Source: Roseburia hominis
GTDB lineage: Bacteria; Bacillota; Clostridia; Lachnospirales; Lachnospiraceae
Length of the DNA: 64,000 nucleotides
Assembly: GCA_040702975.1 (NCBI GenBank)
Contig: CP159990.1
Coordinates: 2,604,001 to 2,668,000 of the forward strand
Reading direction: 5' to 3'
Positions 32,737 through 42,925 of this stretch are shown piece by piece; positions within the stretch are counted from its first letter, which is position 1, and each line of letters opens with the position of its first letter. Position numbers and translations under genes: made by a program. The notes under the pieces were generated by a model. That model ran no database searches and was not told the origin of the DNA. It worked only from the letters and a program-made list of their open reading frames with translations.

Positions 32737-34110
32737 CTACCTTTTCTGCTTCGGCAGGAAATTCTTATAGTAATCGTCATGTACTTCCTTCACAACCTTC
32801 CAAAGGAATACAAGACCTATAATGTTCGGGATAACCATCAGACTGTTGAAGCAGTCTGCCATATTCCAAACGATGGAAACTTCACCAAGAGATCCAAGAA
32901 TTACGCAGACACAAACGAGAACTGCATAAATCTTGACCGCTTTGGATCCGAACAGGTATCTGATGTTTGCTTCGCCAAAGAAGTACCAGCCGATAACGGT
33001 GGAGAACGCGAAGAAGAACATACAGATCGCAATGAAGATCTCACCAAACTTTCCAAACACAGCTGCAAATGCGAACTGGCTCAGCTCAGCGCCGGTAAGT
33101 CCTGACGATCTTGCGCCGGTCGTGATAATAACCAGAGCGGTAAGGTTCAGGATCACGAAGGTATCGATGAAGACACCGATCATAGCTACGAAGCCCTGCT
33201 CTACCGGGTGATTAACTTTTGCCACTGCGTGAGCGTGCGGGGTGGAACCCATACCAGCTTCATTGGAGAAAAGTCCTCTTGCAACGCCTTTGGTGATCGC
33301 GAGTTTAATGGTCGCACCCATTGCACCACCAGCGATGGCACTCGGGTTGAATGCACCAACGATAATATCGTGGAATGCACCCGGAACATGAGTAATATTT
33401 GCAAAGATAACAACTAAGGAACCAACAATATAGAAAGCTGCCATGACCGGAACAACCAGTTCCGTAACTTTCGCGATACGCTTCATACCGCCGGTAAATA
33501 CGAACAATGCCAGAACAGCTACTACGATACCCATAGCTACCTTCGGTACACCAAATGCGGTATTCCAGGAAGCTGCGATGGAATTAGACTGAACTGCGTT
33601 GCCCATAAAGCCAAGTGCGAAAATCAGGAGAACTGCAAAAATCGCTGCAAGAACTTTGCCAAAAGCTCCCTTGAATGCTGCACGGATATAGTATACCGGT
33701 CCACCGGTAACGGTTCCGTCATCACTGACCTGTTTATATTTCTGTGCCAGACAAGCCTCGGCGAAGATGGTTCCCATTCCAAGGAATGCACTAATCCACA
33801 TCCAGAAGATTGCTCCCGGGCCGCCTACTGCGATTGCAGATGCCGCACCAGCGATATTACCGGTACCGACCTGCGCTGCAATAGCGGTCGCAAGCGCCTG
33901 GAATGAAGACATTCCATCATTGCCTGCCTCACCTTTCTTTTTGAAGATGCCGCCAAAGGTTCTTCTCATACCTTCGCCGAATCCTCTTACCTGGATAAAT
34001 CCCAGCATAATGCTGAAGAAAAGTCCTGCGCCTACAAGCGCAACCAGAAGGACGGAGCTGGTCAATACGTCATTGACCTTCAGTACGATACTGTTGAAGA
34101 TTTCATACAT
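32737..34110 (-). CDS. AGCS-family sodium:alanine/glycine symporter
   Basis: 457 residues, ~10-11 membrane helices, GGAGGGTATCTTT before the ATG. The family signature region is GMSSFQALATAIAAQVGTGNIAG, with the helix GPGAIFWMWISAFLGMGTIF and the motif GLFSNEAGMGSTPHAHA. It imports small neutral amino acids with sodium. Its place directly upstream of the glycine-riboswitch-controlled grd operon suggests glycine as the substrate. It has no recognisable riboswitch of its own. Confidence 0.92.
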   Translation of the reverse strand: MYEIFNSIVLKVNDVLTSSVLLVALVGAGLFFSIMLGFIQVRGFGEGMRRTFGGIFKKKGEAGNDGMSSFQALATAIAAQVGTGNIAGAASAIAVGGPGAIFWMWISAFLGMGTIFAEACLAQKYKQVSDDGTVTGGPVYYIRAAFKGAFGKVLAAIFAVLLIFALGFMGNAVQSNSIAASWNTAFGVPKVAMGIVVAVLALFVFTGGMKRIAKVTELVVPVMAAFYIVGSLVVIFANITHVPGAFHDIIVGAFNPSAIAGGAMGATIKLAITKGVARGLFSNEAGMGSTPHAHAVAKVNHPVEQGFVAMIGVFIDTFVILNLTALVIITTGARSSGLTGAELSQFAFAAVFGKFGEIFIAICMFFFAFSTVIGWYFFGEANIRYLFGSKAVKIYAVLVCVCVILGSLGEVSIVWNMADCFNSLMVIPNIIGLVFLWKVVKEVHDDYYKNFLPKQKR

Positions 34111-34420
34111 AAAGATACCCTCCTTTTCTAATAGAATTTTTTAATAAGTACTACTCTCATATTCATAATAACTTATTTATGCAATTTATTCAATCTATTA
34201 ATTTCAATTATATCTTTTTTGTGCATTATGTCTATTTTCTGTTTTCTCTTTTCCGAAAAAAAACGAAAAGCCCTTGATTTATTGGGCTTTTCGTTTGCTA
34301 AATATTTTTCATTTTCAGCGTTTTGTCTAAAATTTCACATACAGTAAAATTCTATATATAGATATCGTTCGCCACTGCCTCCTGCAAAATATAGGAGACT
34401 AACGCGCCGCATCGTCTCTT
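34111..34420. other. 310-base non-coding gap
   Basis: Holds the purB terminator (34261-34296) and the AT-rich upstream region of the symporter gene. I see no riboswitch or small gene in the rest. Confidence 0.6.
34261..34296 (-). terminator. Terminator of purB
   Basis: A perfect 13-bp stem AAACGAAAAGCCC with a 10-base loop, followed on the minus strand by a run of T. It lies ~125 bases after the purB stop. Confidence 0.9.
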
Positions 34421-35854
34421 CTATACATTAATTTCCGCTTTCACACCTAACAATTCCTTATTTTTCTCCAAAATCGGCTGGATCTCTTTTGTCAGGAACG
34501 CTTCCACCTGCTCTTTCGATCTTCCCACATAACGGGATGGTTCCATCGTCTTTTTCAGATCCTCCAGGCTAAGTCCGAACGCCTCATCTGCTGCGATCAG
34601 CTCCAGAAGGTTATTGTCAAGGCCCTTTTCCTTCACGTTACGTCCTGCTTCCATGGAAAGCTCACGAATGCGCTCGTGCAGTTCCTGACGGTCTCCGCCG
34701 GCTTTTACGGCATCCATCATGATATTCTCTGTAGCCATGAACGGCAGCTCAGACATCAGACGTTTTTCGATCACCTTCGGATATACCACAAGGCCGTCCA
34801 CCACGTTCAGACAGAGATCCAGGATTCCGTCAATGGCAAGGAAGCCTTCCGGAACACTCAGTCTCTTATTTGCAGAATCATCCAGAGTTCTCTCGAACCA
34901 CTGTGTCGCAGATGTGATCGCCGGATTCAGTGCGTCGATCATCACATAGCGGGACAGGGAAGCGATTCTCTCACTTCTCATCGGATTCCGTTTGTAAGCC
35001 ATCGCGGAGGAACCAATCTGGGTCTTCTCAAAAGGCTCTTCCACTTCTTTTAAATGCTGCAGAAGACGGATATCATTGGAAAACTTATGCGCACTTGCCG
35101 CAATACCCGCCAGCACGTTCAGAACACGGGTATCCACCTTACGCGAATAGGTCTGCCCGGACACCGGATAGCAAGCCTCAAATCCCATCTTCCTTGCGAT
35201 CATCGGGTCAATCTGGTCGATTTTTTCCTGATCTCCCTCAAACAGTTCCAGGAAGCTCGCCTGTGTTCCGGTCGTTCCCTTGGATCCGAGAAGCTTCAGG
35301 CTTCCCAGTACATACTCCAGGTCTGCCAGATCCATTGCGAATTCCTGCATCCAGAGTGTAGCTCTCTTGCCTACCGTCGTCGGCTGTGCCGGCTGAAAAT
35401 GTGTAAACGCCAGAGTCGGCTGTGCTTTATAGGTATCCGCGAACCGGGAAAGCTCATCCAGCACGTTCACCAGTTTCTTCTTTACCAGCTTCAGCGCCTC
35501 AGCCATGATGATCATATCGGTATTATCTCCCACATAGCAGGAGGTCGCGCCCAGATGGATGATTCCCTTCGCCTTCGGGCACTGCTGGCCATATGCATAT
35601 ACGTGGGACATTACATCATGACGAACGATTTTTTCACGTTCCCTTGCCACCTCGTAGTTGATATCCTCTGCATGCTCCCTAAGCTCTGCAATCTGTTCCT
35701 CCGTGATTGGAAGCCCCAGCTCCTTCTCCGTCTCAGCAAGTGCGATCCAGAGCTTTCTCCAGGTCCTGAACTTCATATCCGGCGAAAAAATGTACTGCAT
35801 CTCCTTGCTTGCATACCGCTCTGAGAGCGGGCTTTGGTATCTGTCGTTACTCAT
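34421..35854 (-). CDS. purB: Adenylosuccinate lyase
   Basis: 477 residues of the fumarase/aspartase superfamily. Signature GSSAMAYKRNPMRSE with the catalytic Ser loop; the His motif is THFQPAQPTT in FTHFQPAQ, and HLGATSCYVGDNTD is also present. It catalyses fumarate release from SAICAR and from adenylosuccinate in purine synthesis. It has its own gene-end terminator and lies 140 bases downstream of purF, same strand. Confidence 0.96.
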   Translation of the reverse strand: MSNDRYQSPLSERYASKEMQYIFSPDMKFRTWRKLWIALAETEKELGLPITEEQIAELREHAEDINYEVAREREKIVRHDVMSHVYAYGQQCPKAKGIIHLGATSCYVGDNTDMIIMAEALKLVKKKLVNVLDELSRFADTYKAQPTLAFTHFQPAQPTTVGKRATLWMQEFAMDLADLEYVLGSLKLLGSKGTTGTQASFLELFEGDQEKIDQIDPMIARKMGFEACYPVSGQTYSRKVDTRVLNVLAGIAASAHKFSNDIRLLQHLKEVEEPFEKTQIGSSAMAYKRNPMRSERIASLSRYVMIDALNPAITSATQWFERTLDDSANKRLSVPEGFLAIDGILDLCLNVVDGLVVYPKVIEKRLMSELPFMATENIMMDAVKAGGDRQELHERIRELSMEAGRNVKEKGLDNNLLELIAADEAFGLSLEDLKKTMEPSRYVGRSKEQVEAFLTKEIQPILEKNKELLGVKAEINV

Positions 35855-35996
35855 GATCTCTTTTCCTTTCTTTTCTATATTATCTATATTATGATATACG
35901 GATCACTTTGCACTTCGTGCTCCCGTATCCTAAAACACCTTAAATCCGTTCATTTTATGCGAATAATGGCGGCTTTTCGGTGTTCTGTGTATCACA

Positions 35997-37424
35997 CTAC
36001 TCAAACGCATGAGAAATATCATGGTCCGGCACCTTCATCGGGTAGCTGCCCGTAAAGCAGGCGTCACAATATCCCAGGTCTCCGACCATATCCTTCAGCC
36101 TGTCGATTTCCATATAGCCAAGGGAGTCCGCACCGATCATTTCCCGTATCTGCTCCGGCGTGTGGGAATGCGCGATCAACTGCTCGTTGGACGGCACATC
36201 GGTCCCAAAATAGCACGGATATAAGAACGGCGGAGAGCTGATCCTTACATGGACTTCCTTCGCACCCGCCTTTTTCAGCATCTTAATGATATTCGCGCAG
36301 GTAGTTCCGCGCACGATCGAATCATCCACCATCACGATCCGCTTTCCGCGCACGACCTCCTCAATCACGTTGAGTTTGATCTTTACACTGGACTCACGCT
36401 GACTTTGTTTTGGCTTGATAAAAGTCCTTCCCACATAACTGTTCTTGTGAAAGGCCATGCCATAAGGGATTCCCGATTCCTCGGAGTACCCTTTTGCCGC
36501 CACAAGTCCCGAATCCGGCACGCCGACCACCAGGTCCGCCTCCACCGGATAAGATTTAGCAAGCGCTTTTCCTGCAATAATACGGGAATGATATACATTC
36601 ACTCCGTCAAGCGTGCTGTCTGTGCGGGCAAAATAAATATACTCAAAGATACATCTGGACTGTCTCTCGGGCGCGATAGCCATCTCTTTATTTGAACTTA
36701 CACCATGTTTGGAAAACGTAACGATCTCTCCTGGTTCCACATCACGGATAAAGTCTGCGCCTACCGCCGCAAGCGCGCAGCTCTCAGAAGCCAGGAACCA
36801 GGTATTCTCCCGCTTCCCGATGCAAAGCGGTTTCAGACCGAAGGGATCTCTCGCCCCGATCATCTTCCTGGGACTTGATACCACCAGCGCATAAGCGCCT
36901 TCAATCTTCTTCATCGCTTTTTTCACCGCTTCCTCCGCCGTGCGCGAATTCAGCCGTTCCCGCGCGATGTGATAGGCGATTACTTCCGAATCGATCGTCG
37001 TCTGGAAAATAGCTCCTGTATACTCCAGCTCATGCCGAAGTTCCACGGCGTTGGTCAGATTCCCGTTGTGTGCGATTGCCAGAGTTCCTTTTACATAATT
37101 AATGACCAGTGGCTGCGCATTTTCCGCCCGGCTTCCTCCAGCAGTCGAATACCTTACATGTCCGATTCCCAGATTGCCGGTAAGCGCCTCGAGCCCTTCC
37201 TCGTCAAACACCTCGTTCACAAGTCCCAGCCCTTTCTTGAACCGCACCTTGCGCTGGCCATAGGTATCCGTCACTGCGATTCCACAGTTTTCCTGTCCCC
37301 GGTGCTGAAGTGCGAATAGTCCGTAATATATGGAGGGTGCCACATCACCGCCGTCCATATCATACGCACCGAACACACCACATTCTTCGCCCATTCCTGT
37401 AATTACTCTTTCAAATTCACTCAT
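35997..37424 (-). CDS. purF: Amidophosphoribosyltransferase
   Basis: 475 residues from the ATG at 37424 (MSEFERVITGMGEECGVFG). The short propeptide ends before the catalytic Cys in EECGVFGAYD, typical of the B. subtilis-type enzyme. The class II glutaminase domain continues with LQHRGQENCGI and IGHVRYSTAGG. The phosphoribosyltransferase domain has the PRPP loop IVMVDDSIVRGTT. Cys residues in CYFGTD and YCDACFTGSY match the 4Fe-4S ligands of that type. It makes phosphoribosylamine, the first step of purine synthesis. The eight-codon open extension upstream is rejected, as it would lengthen the propeptide. Confidence 0.95.
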   Translation of the reverse strand: MSEFERVITGMGEECGVFGAYDMDGGDVAPSIYYGLFALQHRGQENCGIAVTDTYGQRKVRFKKGLGLVNEVFDEEGLEALTGNLGIGHVRYSTAGGSRAENAQPLVINYVKGTLAIAHNGNLTNAVELRHELEYTGAIFQTTIDSEVIAYHIARERLNSRTAEEAVKKAMKKIEGAYALVVSSPRKMIGARDPFGLKPLCIGKRENTWFLASESCALAAVGADFIRDVEPGEIVTFSKHGVSSNKEMAIAPERQSRCIFEYIYFARTDSTLDGVNVYHSRIIAGKALAKSYPVEADLVVGVPDSGLVAAKGYSEESGIPYGMAFHKNSYVGRTFIKPKQSQRESSVKIKLNVIEEVVRGKRIVMVDDSIVRGTTCANIIKMLKKAGAKEVHVRISSPPFLYPCYFGTDVPSNEQLIAHSHTPEQIREMIGADSLGYMEIDRLKDMVGDLGYCDACFTGSYPMKVPDHDISHAFE

Positions 37425-37501
37425 AAGTCTGCCTTTCCGCTGCTGCACTTTGAAAACGCCGCTGCATTTTCCATTATCATCCTGTCATCCTATGCTTCCA
37501 G

Positions 37502-38263
37502 TTACGCTCTTCGATACTCTTTCTTCCACTCCTCCCAAAGTCTTTCTGACGGTTCAAAGGAAATATCTTCCTTCACCTTTTTGATCTTTTCCGCCAGTTT
37601 ATTATCTACATCTAAAAAGATATCATTTTGCGTAATCATCTTCTGATATTCATCTACCGGAAGGTACCGGTAACACGCATAGAGATATCCTTCCAGCATC
37701 CGGTTATCCTCACAGATCTTATAAGCCTTCTCGTACATACGAGCGGCCTCCTCATAGAGGAAGGCTCGTCCATAGGCCCCCGCAAGGCAGGCGTACACCC
37801 GCCCGTAGAACCTTTTGTCCACCGAGTCATCGCGCTCTCCATTCACAATCGACATATAGACCAGGATCGCCGATTCCAGTTCTCCGCTCTCCATGAGCGT
37901 ATCTGCCTTAAATTTCTGACGTTCTACTTCTTTTTGATTCTTCAGTTTTTCCAGTACATTCTGGATATGTGCAAGCTCTCCCTGGGTATAGATCCTCGCA
38001 TCCTCCAGCACAGTCAGCACAAATTTCTCCACTGAACCGTGATTCTTGATCAGCTCCAGAAGCTCCTCCGAAAGTGCAGTAAGCTCCAGTTCCCCGCTAA
38101 GCCAGCGGCAGAGCTGCTCATTCATGATCGTATAGTCGATCAAATACAGATTATTACACAGGTAATAGCACAACTCTTCAATGGTATAGATCCGTTTATG
38201 GATTCTGGAAATCTCATAAGGGTGTTTCGCCCGTTTTCTATGACAAAGAACTAAACTGCCCAT
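37502..38263 (-). CDS. TPR-like protein of the DUF5716/DUF5717 cluster
   Basis: 253 residues with AGGAGG ahead of the ATG. It is a helical, soluble protein; residues ~135-215 look like two to three TPR-type hairpins (LAGAYGRAFLYEEAARMYEKAY). Function unknown. It overlaps the end of the DUF5716 gene by 26 bases, and the three genes from 42848 down to 37502 read as one operon. Confidence 0.75.
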   Translation of the reverse strand: MGSLVLCHRKRAKHPYEISRIHKRIYTIEELCYYLCNNLYLIDYTIMNEQLCRWLSGELELTALSEELLELIKNHGSVEKFVLTVLEDARIYTQGELAHIQNVLEKLKNQKEVERQKFKADTLMESGELESAILVYMSIVNGERDDSVDKRFYGRVYACLAGAYGRAFLYEEAARMYEKAYKICEDNRMLEGYLYACYRYLPVDEYQKMITQNDIFLDVDNKLAEKIKKVKEDISFEPSERLWEEWKKEYRRA

Positions 38264-39524
38264 TGCTGCCTCCTAATTCTATCACCTTCTCCACCGAAAA
38301 TCCTGTCGGCGGGAAAAATTCACCAAACCCGATATCTTCAAACAATATGTGACAAGTCCTCTCGTCCGTGAACATGGTGCGGATCCGGATCCGAAGCGCA
38401 TAATTCTTCCGCTCGGGAAGTCCCGCAAAGGACACGGTCTCCACCCGAAGCTTTCCGGTCACAAGAGATTCTATATGAATCTCCACATCTCCCGTATCTT
38501 CCATCAGGACCTCACACTGCTTGTCCGCCTCATACCAGTGCGATCCCCACGCGACAAGCGGATACCAGTTCTCTTCCCCGTGTATCCTCATTTTCAGACA
38601 GATCTGCTCCGTCATCTTCGTCGCGTCCAGATAGATTGGAGCGTCCATCTGGTCCTCCTCCATTCTCCGCATGGCAGTATAACAAGCTCCCTTGCTGTAC
38701 AGATTATTTCCCATAAAAGCACGCCGCCCGTTGCAGAGCACACGAAGAGAATTGGGATACCAGTTATTTTCAAAGCCGTCTCCGGTAAGGAATACCGAAG
38801 AGACCAGTTTTTTGTCGAACACACTCTGAATAAAGCATTTGAAATGCTCATCTGCGGCCTTCGCCTTATCCACATTCAGCACCGGATAAACGCTTTCCAG
38901 TTCCTCCATCTGCGCTTCCGCCACCTTATCCACAGTGACGAAGCTCTCTTTTCCTTTTCGATAGCCTGTCTTAAGCTCTCTGAGCATGAAAGCGCGAATC
39001 ACATCTTCATCACAATAGAACAATGCCGCCTCATACTGCCACAATTCCTTCGGCTGGTTGAACATATAATGACAGAAGCTCTCCTTATAATCCTGGACAT
39101 AGATCGCTTCCCTGGGGATTCCCAGCTTCTGGCCAATTCCTTTCAACAGATAGCGGATATCCTCACTCATCTCCGGTACCGTAAATGTAATACTGTCGAT
39201 CTTCTTAAATGTAAGAAGCGTCTGGTGAATGAACTCCGCCAGAAGATGTACGGCCTCGAATTCATTTCCCTCAATCTTAAGACATTCCTTCTTCAGTGCT
39301 CTGTTCCAGATATTCTCCACCAGCACGCAGCCCCTTACCGTCGCCATACGCTCCGCACTCTTCCCATACGTCCAGATGTCCTTATAGTACGCCAGCGCCA
39401 GCGGAATCTGGTAATTGTCCACTCCGGTCTCCAACGTCTCCGGCTCCTGGCTCTCTTCGCTATAATAGCTGATCTGACACAATTTAGCATTGATATCGTA
39501 TCCTATGATACTTCCGTGTGACAT
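38238..39524 (-). CDS. DUF5716 family protein (actin/Hsp70-like pattern)
   Basis: 428 residues; AAGGAGGAAATA precedes the ATG. It begins MSHGSIIGYDINAKLCQISYY, which resembles the phosphate-1 loop of the actin/Hsp70 ATPase fold (GxDxxxxxxxxxYY). SVFLTGDGFENNWYP resembles the adenosine motif. I assign it to DUF5716 from memory of that start. It is the middle gene of a three-gene operon with DUF5717; the function of the set is unknown. Confidence 0.7.
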   Translation of the reverse strand: MSHGSIIGYDINAKLCQISYYSEESQEPETLETGVDNYQIPLALAYYKDIWTYGKSAERMATVRGCVLVENIWNRALKKECLKIEGNEFEAVHLLAEFIHQTLLTFKKIDSITFTVPEMSEDIRYLLKGIGQKLGIPREAIYVQDYKESFCHYMFNQPKELWQYEAALFYCDEDVIRAFMLRELKTGYRKGKESFVTVDKVAEAQMEELESVYPVLNVDKAKAADEHFKCFIQSVFDKKLVSSVFLTGDGFENNWYPNSLRVLCNGRRAFMGNNLYSKGACYTAMRRMEEDQMDAPIYLDATKMTEQICLKMRIHGEENWYPLVAWGSHWYEADKQCEVLMEDTGDVEIHIESLVTGKLRVETVSFAGLPERKNYALRIRIRTMFTDERTCHILFEDIGFGEFFPPTGFSVEKVIELGGSNGQFSSLS

Positions 39525-39554
39525 GAAAGTATTTCCTCCTTCTTATGTAAGGCA

Positions 39555-42500
39555 TCAGTACGCCACAAAAATCTCCTCCGCCAGCTTTTTCTCCGCGGCA
39601 AACTCAGTCATGGCAATGGACAACGCGCCTTCCTTAAGCCCTGCCATATCGTTCAGTCTCCCGTATCTGCCGATCGGTTTCACAGACTTGGGCTCATATA
39701 TCTTCTTATCCGTGACGATCGTTTCATTCTCCGTCGTCTCAGTAAAATAGTACCGGATCGTCTCGTCCTCGAACAAAATGAACGTCTTGACATAGGTATC
39801 CTCGTAGGCTGGCAGCAGTACCTCCCGCTGGTAGTTCAGGCTCTCACTCTCCCCCTTACGGATCTGATAAGAAATCGCCACCTTACTTCCCGGCCTTGCG
39901 TGATACTCGATCATGGATTTATCGTAAAGCTGCACCTCTCTGAGCCATCCTTCCGGATATTGCAGATAGAAGGAGAAGAACAGCTGTTTCTCGCACATCT
40001 GCCGCAGGAATTCCCGCAACATCGGTTCCAGCTCCCTATGGACCTCCCTTGTAGAATAATATTTCAAAAGCGCAATCTTACAGATATCCGCCAGTTCCTC
40101 GTCCTTGCGGTACTCATTTGCAATGATCACAAAGACACAGCCCTTCACCTGGCGCCCGTTCACGACATATTCACGGGAAACATAGGCCAGATATGCCTGT
40201 TTTAACCGGAAATAGGTCCGCCCCTCGTAATAATCCGCGAAAATCTCTTCCTCCCCGAACATCATCTCGGAGAACAGCATCTGCGTAATGATCCGCTCCG
40301 ACAGCTTGTACGTCGTCACATCATAATCCCGCGCCACATGCCACAGCTTCTTCATGTCCGCTGTCGCGCCGCAGTAGTATTCCGCCAGATAGGTCAGTGT
40401 CACCTTATCGTACTGGCCCTTTGAAAACATATCGTAGCAGATATAACTAAGGAAGTCGTCTTCCTCATAGCCCTCCTCACGGATACGCATACTGCAGAGC
40501 CGGAACACCTCCGTCTCCTCAAAGATATCCACGCCGAATTCTTTTAGATTCTTCCAGTTCAGTTCTTCCGTCACCCGCCAATATTCGCCTTCCACGGCCT
40601 CCTGCCCGGCCTTCCGGCACAGTTCCATATAACGGCTCTCATAGAAAAGGCGCATCGTCTCATAAGGAATGGAATCCATATAATGGCGGCCGTCCCTGGA
40701 CTCCCAGACGATCCTGGAGTCCTTCTCATATAGATAAATGATCGTCCCGTCCGGGTTATAAGGAACCCGCATGGAGATCCGGCTGTCCGGATCAATGACC
40801 ATAACAAAAGACATATTCGTCATCTTCGTCTTCACTTCATAAGCATGGCAGATATCATACATCGCTTTTGCCCGCTCCGGCGTCAGATCCCGCTCTGTGC
40901 AGCACCGTTTATAAATGATTCGAAGGGTATTGCTGATTCTCCGATGCTCAAGCTGCTCCCACGCGAAGCGCTCCATCTGCTCCCGGTAGGAGGCATAAAG
41001 CTCGCCCGCCTCGTCCTGGAAGGTGATCACATTGGCGTAAAGCACCGCCGCCTTCCTGTAATTCAGTGAATTCCCATGCATGAAATACAAGTACACCGAT
41101 TTGGGGAACTCTTTTTTTACAAAATTATCATCTATCGTCATCATGTAGTATTCGTAGAGCTGTGCGATCTTCAAATCCTCCTCCACAGCCTTCTCATACC
41201 ACCCAAAACAGCTTCTGTCCATACGGCTGCCGCGGATAAGCTGCGTACAGAGAGCCGTAAGGATCATGGTATCCGGGAACATCTTGTACATCTTTCCCAA
41301 AACCAGCTCCAGATTCCGGTCATAATTTCTCTGCTGGGTCGCAAGATTCGCCGTATACAACGCGATCTCCTTGGTAAGCAGACGATATTTGATGGCAAAA
41401 TTCAAAATCTGCACTTCAAAAGAGCCCAGCTTCTTAAGAGATGTCGGCTGCTGAAGGAAACATTTGAATGCCTGCCAGTACAATATAAGCTGGTTAGCTC
41501 CGTTGTTATAATGGCGTTCGAGAACCTGCAGACGCTTGCTGTAATTGCGGTATTCCGGATCGATATCTACCAGCATGCACACCATCTGCCAGGACCTTGG
41601 ATTCTTCATATAGGATTTATTCAGTTCTTCCACCACGCGGTTCACATGGCTTCCGCTTTTTTTCAGGATCGCTGTCAAATATAAATAATAAGAAGAAATA
41701 ACTGGATCTTTTCCGATGGCAAATCGATTATAGTTGTAGCCTTCCAGCAAATCCTCCGCTTTTTTGTCTTCACCGCAGAGCAGATACATATGCGCATTCA
41801 GGAGCGGATATACATCGCCGTCCCGCGTGTAAATGTTGAGCTTTTCAAGCTGCAGTCTGGCATCGGCCGCCCACTCCCCAAGCTCGCCCCTTCCACCCAT
41901 GCAGGACAAAAATCCCTTGAGCACAGTAGCAAAAATAAGCTGCGCATCTCTTCTGTCATCTGCGTGATTCTTATGGTTCGCAACGGTCACCTCATACGTC
42001 AGCGCCTCATAAGGACTCTCAAATACGATCTTGCCGTAGTTATTGCCCGCGTGGGTCTTCTCCGGCCGAATAATATAGCTGAAATCAAACAGGTTTCCCA
42101 CAAAATCATCAGTAGAGAAATTATCCCTTGTGATCTGTATGAAATCTCCGTCCACATGTACCTTTACCGGCATATAGCCCCAGGTATTCTTCGTAAAATG
42201 AATGGTCTCCTTGGTCGCCTCCTTCAGATTGCGGAAGGTACGCTGGGTCCGTCCCATCGTCAGGAAGATACACTCCTTCTGCTTAATGGCAACCAGAAAT
42301 TCCTCCATCGCCTGCTCGCCTAAGGACCATTTTCTCATATTGTCATAGAGAGCCCTGATCTTCGGTTCCTCGTACTTGATCACTTCGTAGAAATCCCGGG
42401 AACGGAACAGCCTCTGAGCCTCTGTAAAATCCTGAAGGGCAAGCATCTTGAAATCTCTGGCGTTCTGCACCTTGCCATAGGAGGTCATGATATAGGGCTT

Positions 42501-42848
42501 CTCGATGATCGCGGTAAATGTGACATCATACTCTCCGCCGTTGCAGACGATCGTAAACCTTCCCTGCTCAACATGTCCCGGTTTCAGACCTCTTCCATCA
42601 TACGTGAAGGTCAGTTCTACCGGATTGCCTTCAAATCCCTGTTCCTCCATATGCACACGAAAAGAAGAAGGATATACGAGTCCTCTGACATTTCCTTCTT
42701 TCCGGTTCTTTATAGTGAAACTTCCATGATAGAGTTCGCCCTCTCCGATGATCAACAGTAAATGTGTGTCTGAGAATACAATGTCCGGGCGCGCCAGACG
42801 GAAATCTCCTTTGGAAAATTTTTTGATCTTGTTTTTCAAACTTGCCAC
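39555..42848 (-). CDS. DUF5717 family protein, very large helical-repeat protein
   Basis: 1097 residues if started at the GTG at 42848; a TTG at 42839 has better spacing to AGGTGG. The first ~300 residues are beta-rich and contain several Ig/CBM-like segments (KGDFRLARPDIVFSDTHLLLI; GRGLKPGHVEQGRFTIV). The middle (~310-850) is alpha-helical in TPR-like repeats. A further beta region sits at the end (residues ~990-1080). It is conserved as DUF5717 in Lachnospiraceae together with DUF5716. There is no signal peptide or membrane helix. Function unknown. Confidence 0.75.
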   Translation of the reverse strand: MASLKNKIKKFSKGDFRLARPDIVFSDTHLLLIIGEGELYHGSFTIKNRKEGNVRGLVYPSSFRVHMEEQGFEGNPVELTFTYDGRGLKPGHVEQGRFTIVCNGGEYDVTFTAIIEKPYIMTSYGKVQNARDFKMLALQDFTEAQRLFRSRDFYEVIKYEEPKIRALYDNMRKWSLGEQAMEEFLVAIKQKECIFLTMGRTQRTFRNLKEATKETIHFTKNTWGYMPVKVHVDGDFIQITRDNFSTDDFVGNLFDFSYIIRPEKTHAGNNYGKIVFESPYEALTYEVTVANHKNHADDRRDAQLIFATVLKGFLSCMGGRGELGEWAADARLQLEKLNIYTRDGDVYPLLNAHMYLLCGEDKKAEDLLEGYNYNRFAIGKDPVISSYYLYLTAILKKSGSHVNRVVEELNKSYMKNPRSWQMVCMLVDIDPEYRNYSKRLQVLERHYNNGANQLILYWQAFKCFLQQPTSLKKLGSFEVQILNFAIKYRLLTKEIALYTANLATQQRNYDRNLELVLGKMYKMFPDTMILTALCTQLIRGSRMDRSCFGWYEKAVEEDLKIAQLYEYYMMTIDDNFVKKEFPKSVYLYFMHGNSLNYRKAAVLYANVITFQDEAGELYASYREQMERFAWEQLEHRRISNTLRIIYKRCCTERDLTPERAKAMYDICHAYEVKTKMTNMSFVMVIDPDSRISMRVPYNPDGTIIYLYEKDSRIVWESRDGRHYMDSIPYETMRLFYESRYMELCRKAGQEAVEGEYWRVTEELNWKNLKEFGVDIFEETEVFRLCSMRIREEGYEEDDFLSYICYDMFSKGQYDKVTLTYLAEYYCGATADMKKLWHVARDYDVTTYKLSERIITQMLFSEMMFGEEEIFADYYEGRTYFRLKQAYLAYVSREYVVNGRQVKGCVFVIIANEYRKDEELADICKIALLKYYSTREVHRELEPMLREFLRQMCEKQLFFSFYLQYPEGWLREVQLYDKSMIEYHARPGSKVAISYQIRKGESESLNYQREVLLPAYEDTYVKTFILFEDETIRYYFTETTENETIVTDKKIYEPKSVKPIGRYGRLNDMAGLKEGALSIAMTEFAAEKKLAEEIFVAY

Positions 42849-42925
42849 CTACTTCTTGCATTGCATTTTTTCAAAAAGACATTATAATATATAATATCAC
42901 GAAACGAGAATGGAGGCAATAATAA

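Noticed and set aside
37425-37501. Purine riboswitch ahead of purF
   Set aside because: The gap is too short and lacks the conserved loop sequences.
38349-39521. 390-codon plus-strand frame opposite the DUF5716 gene
   Set aside because: Shadow frame covering almost exactly the real gene; no motif or ribosome site.
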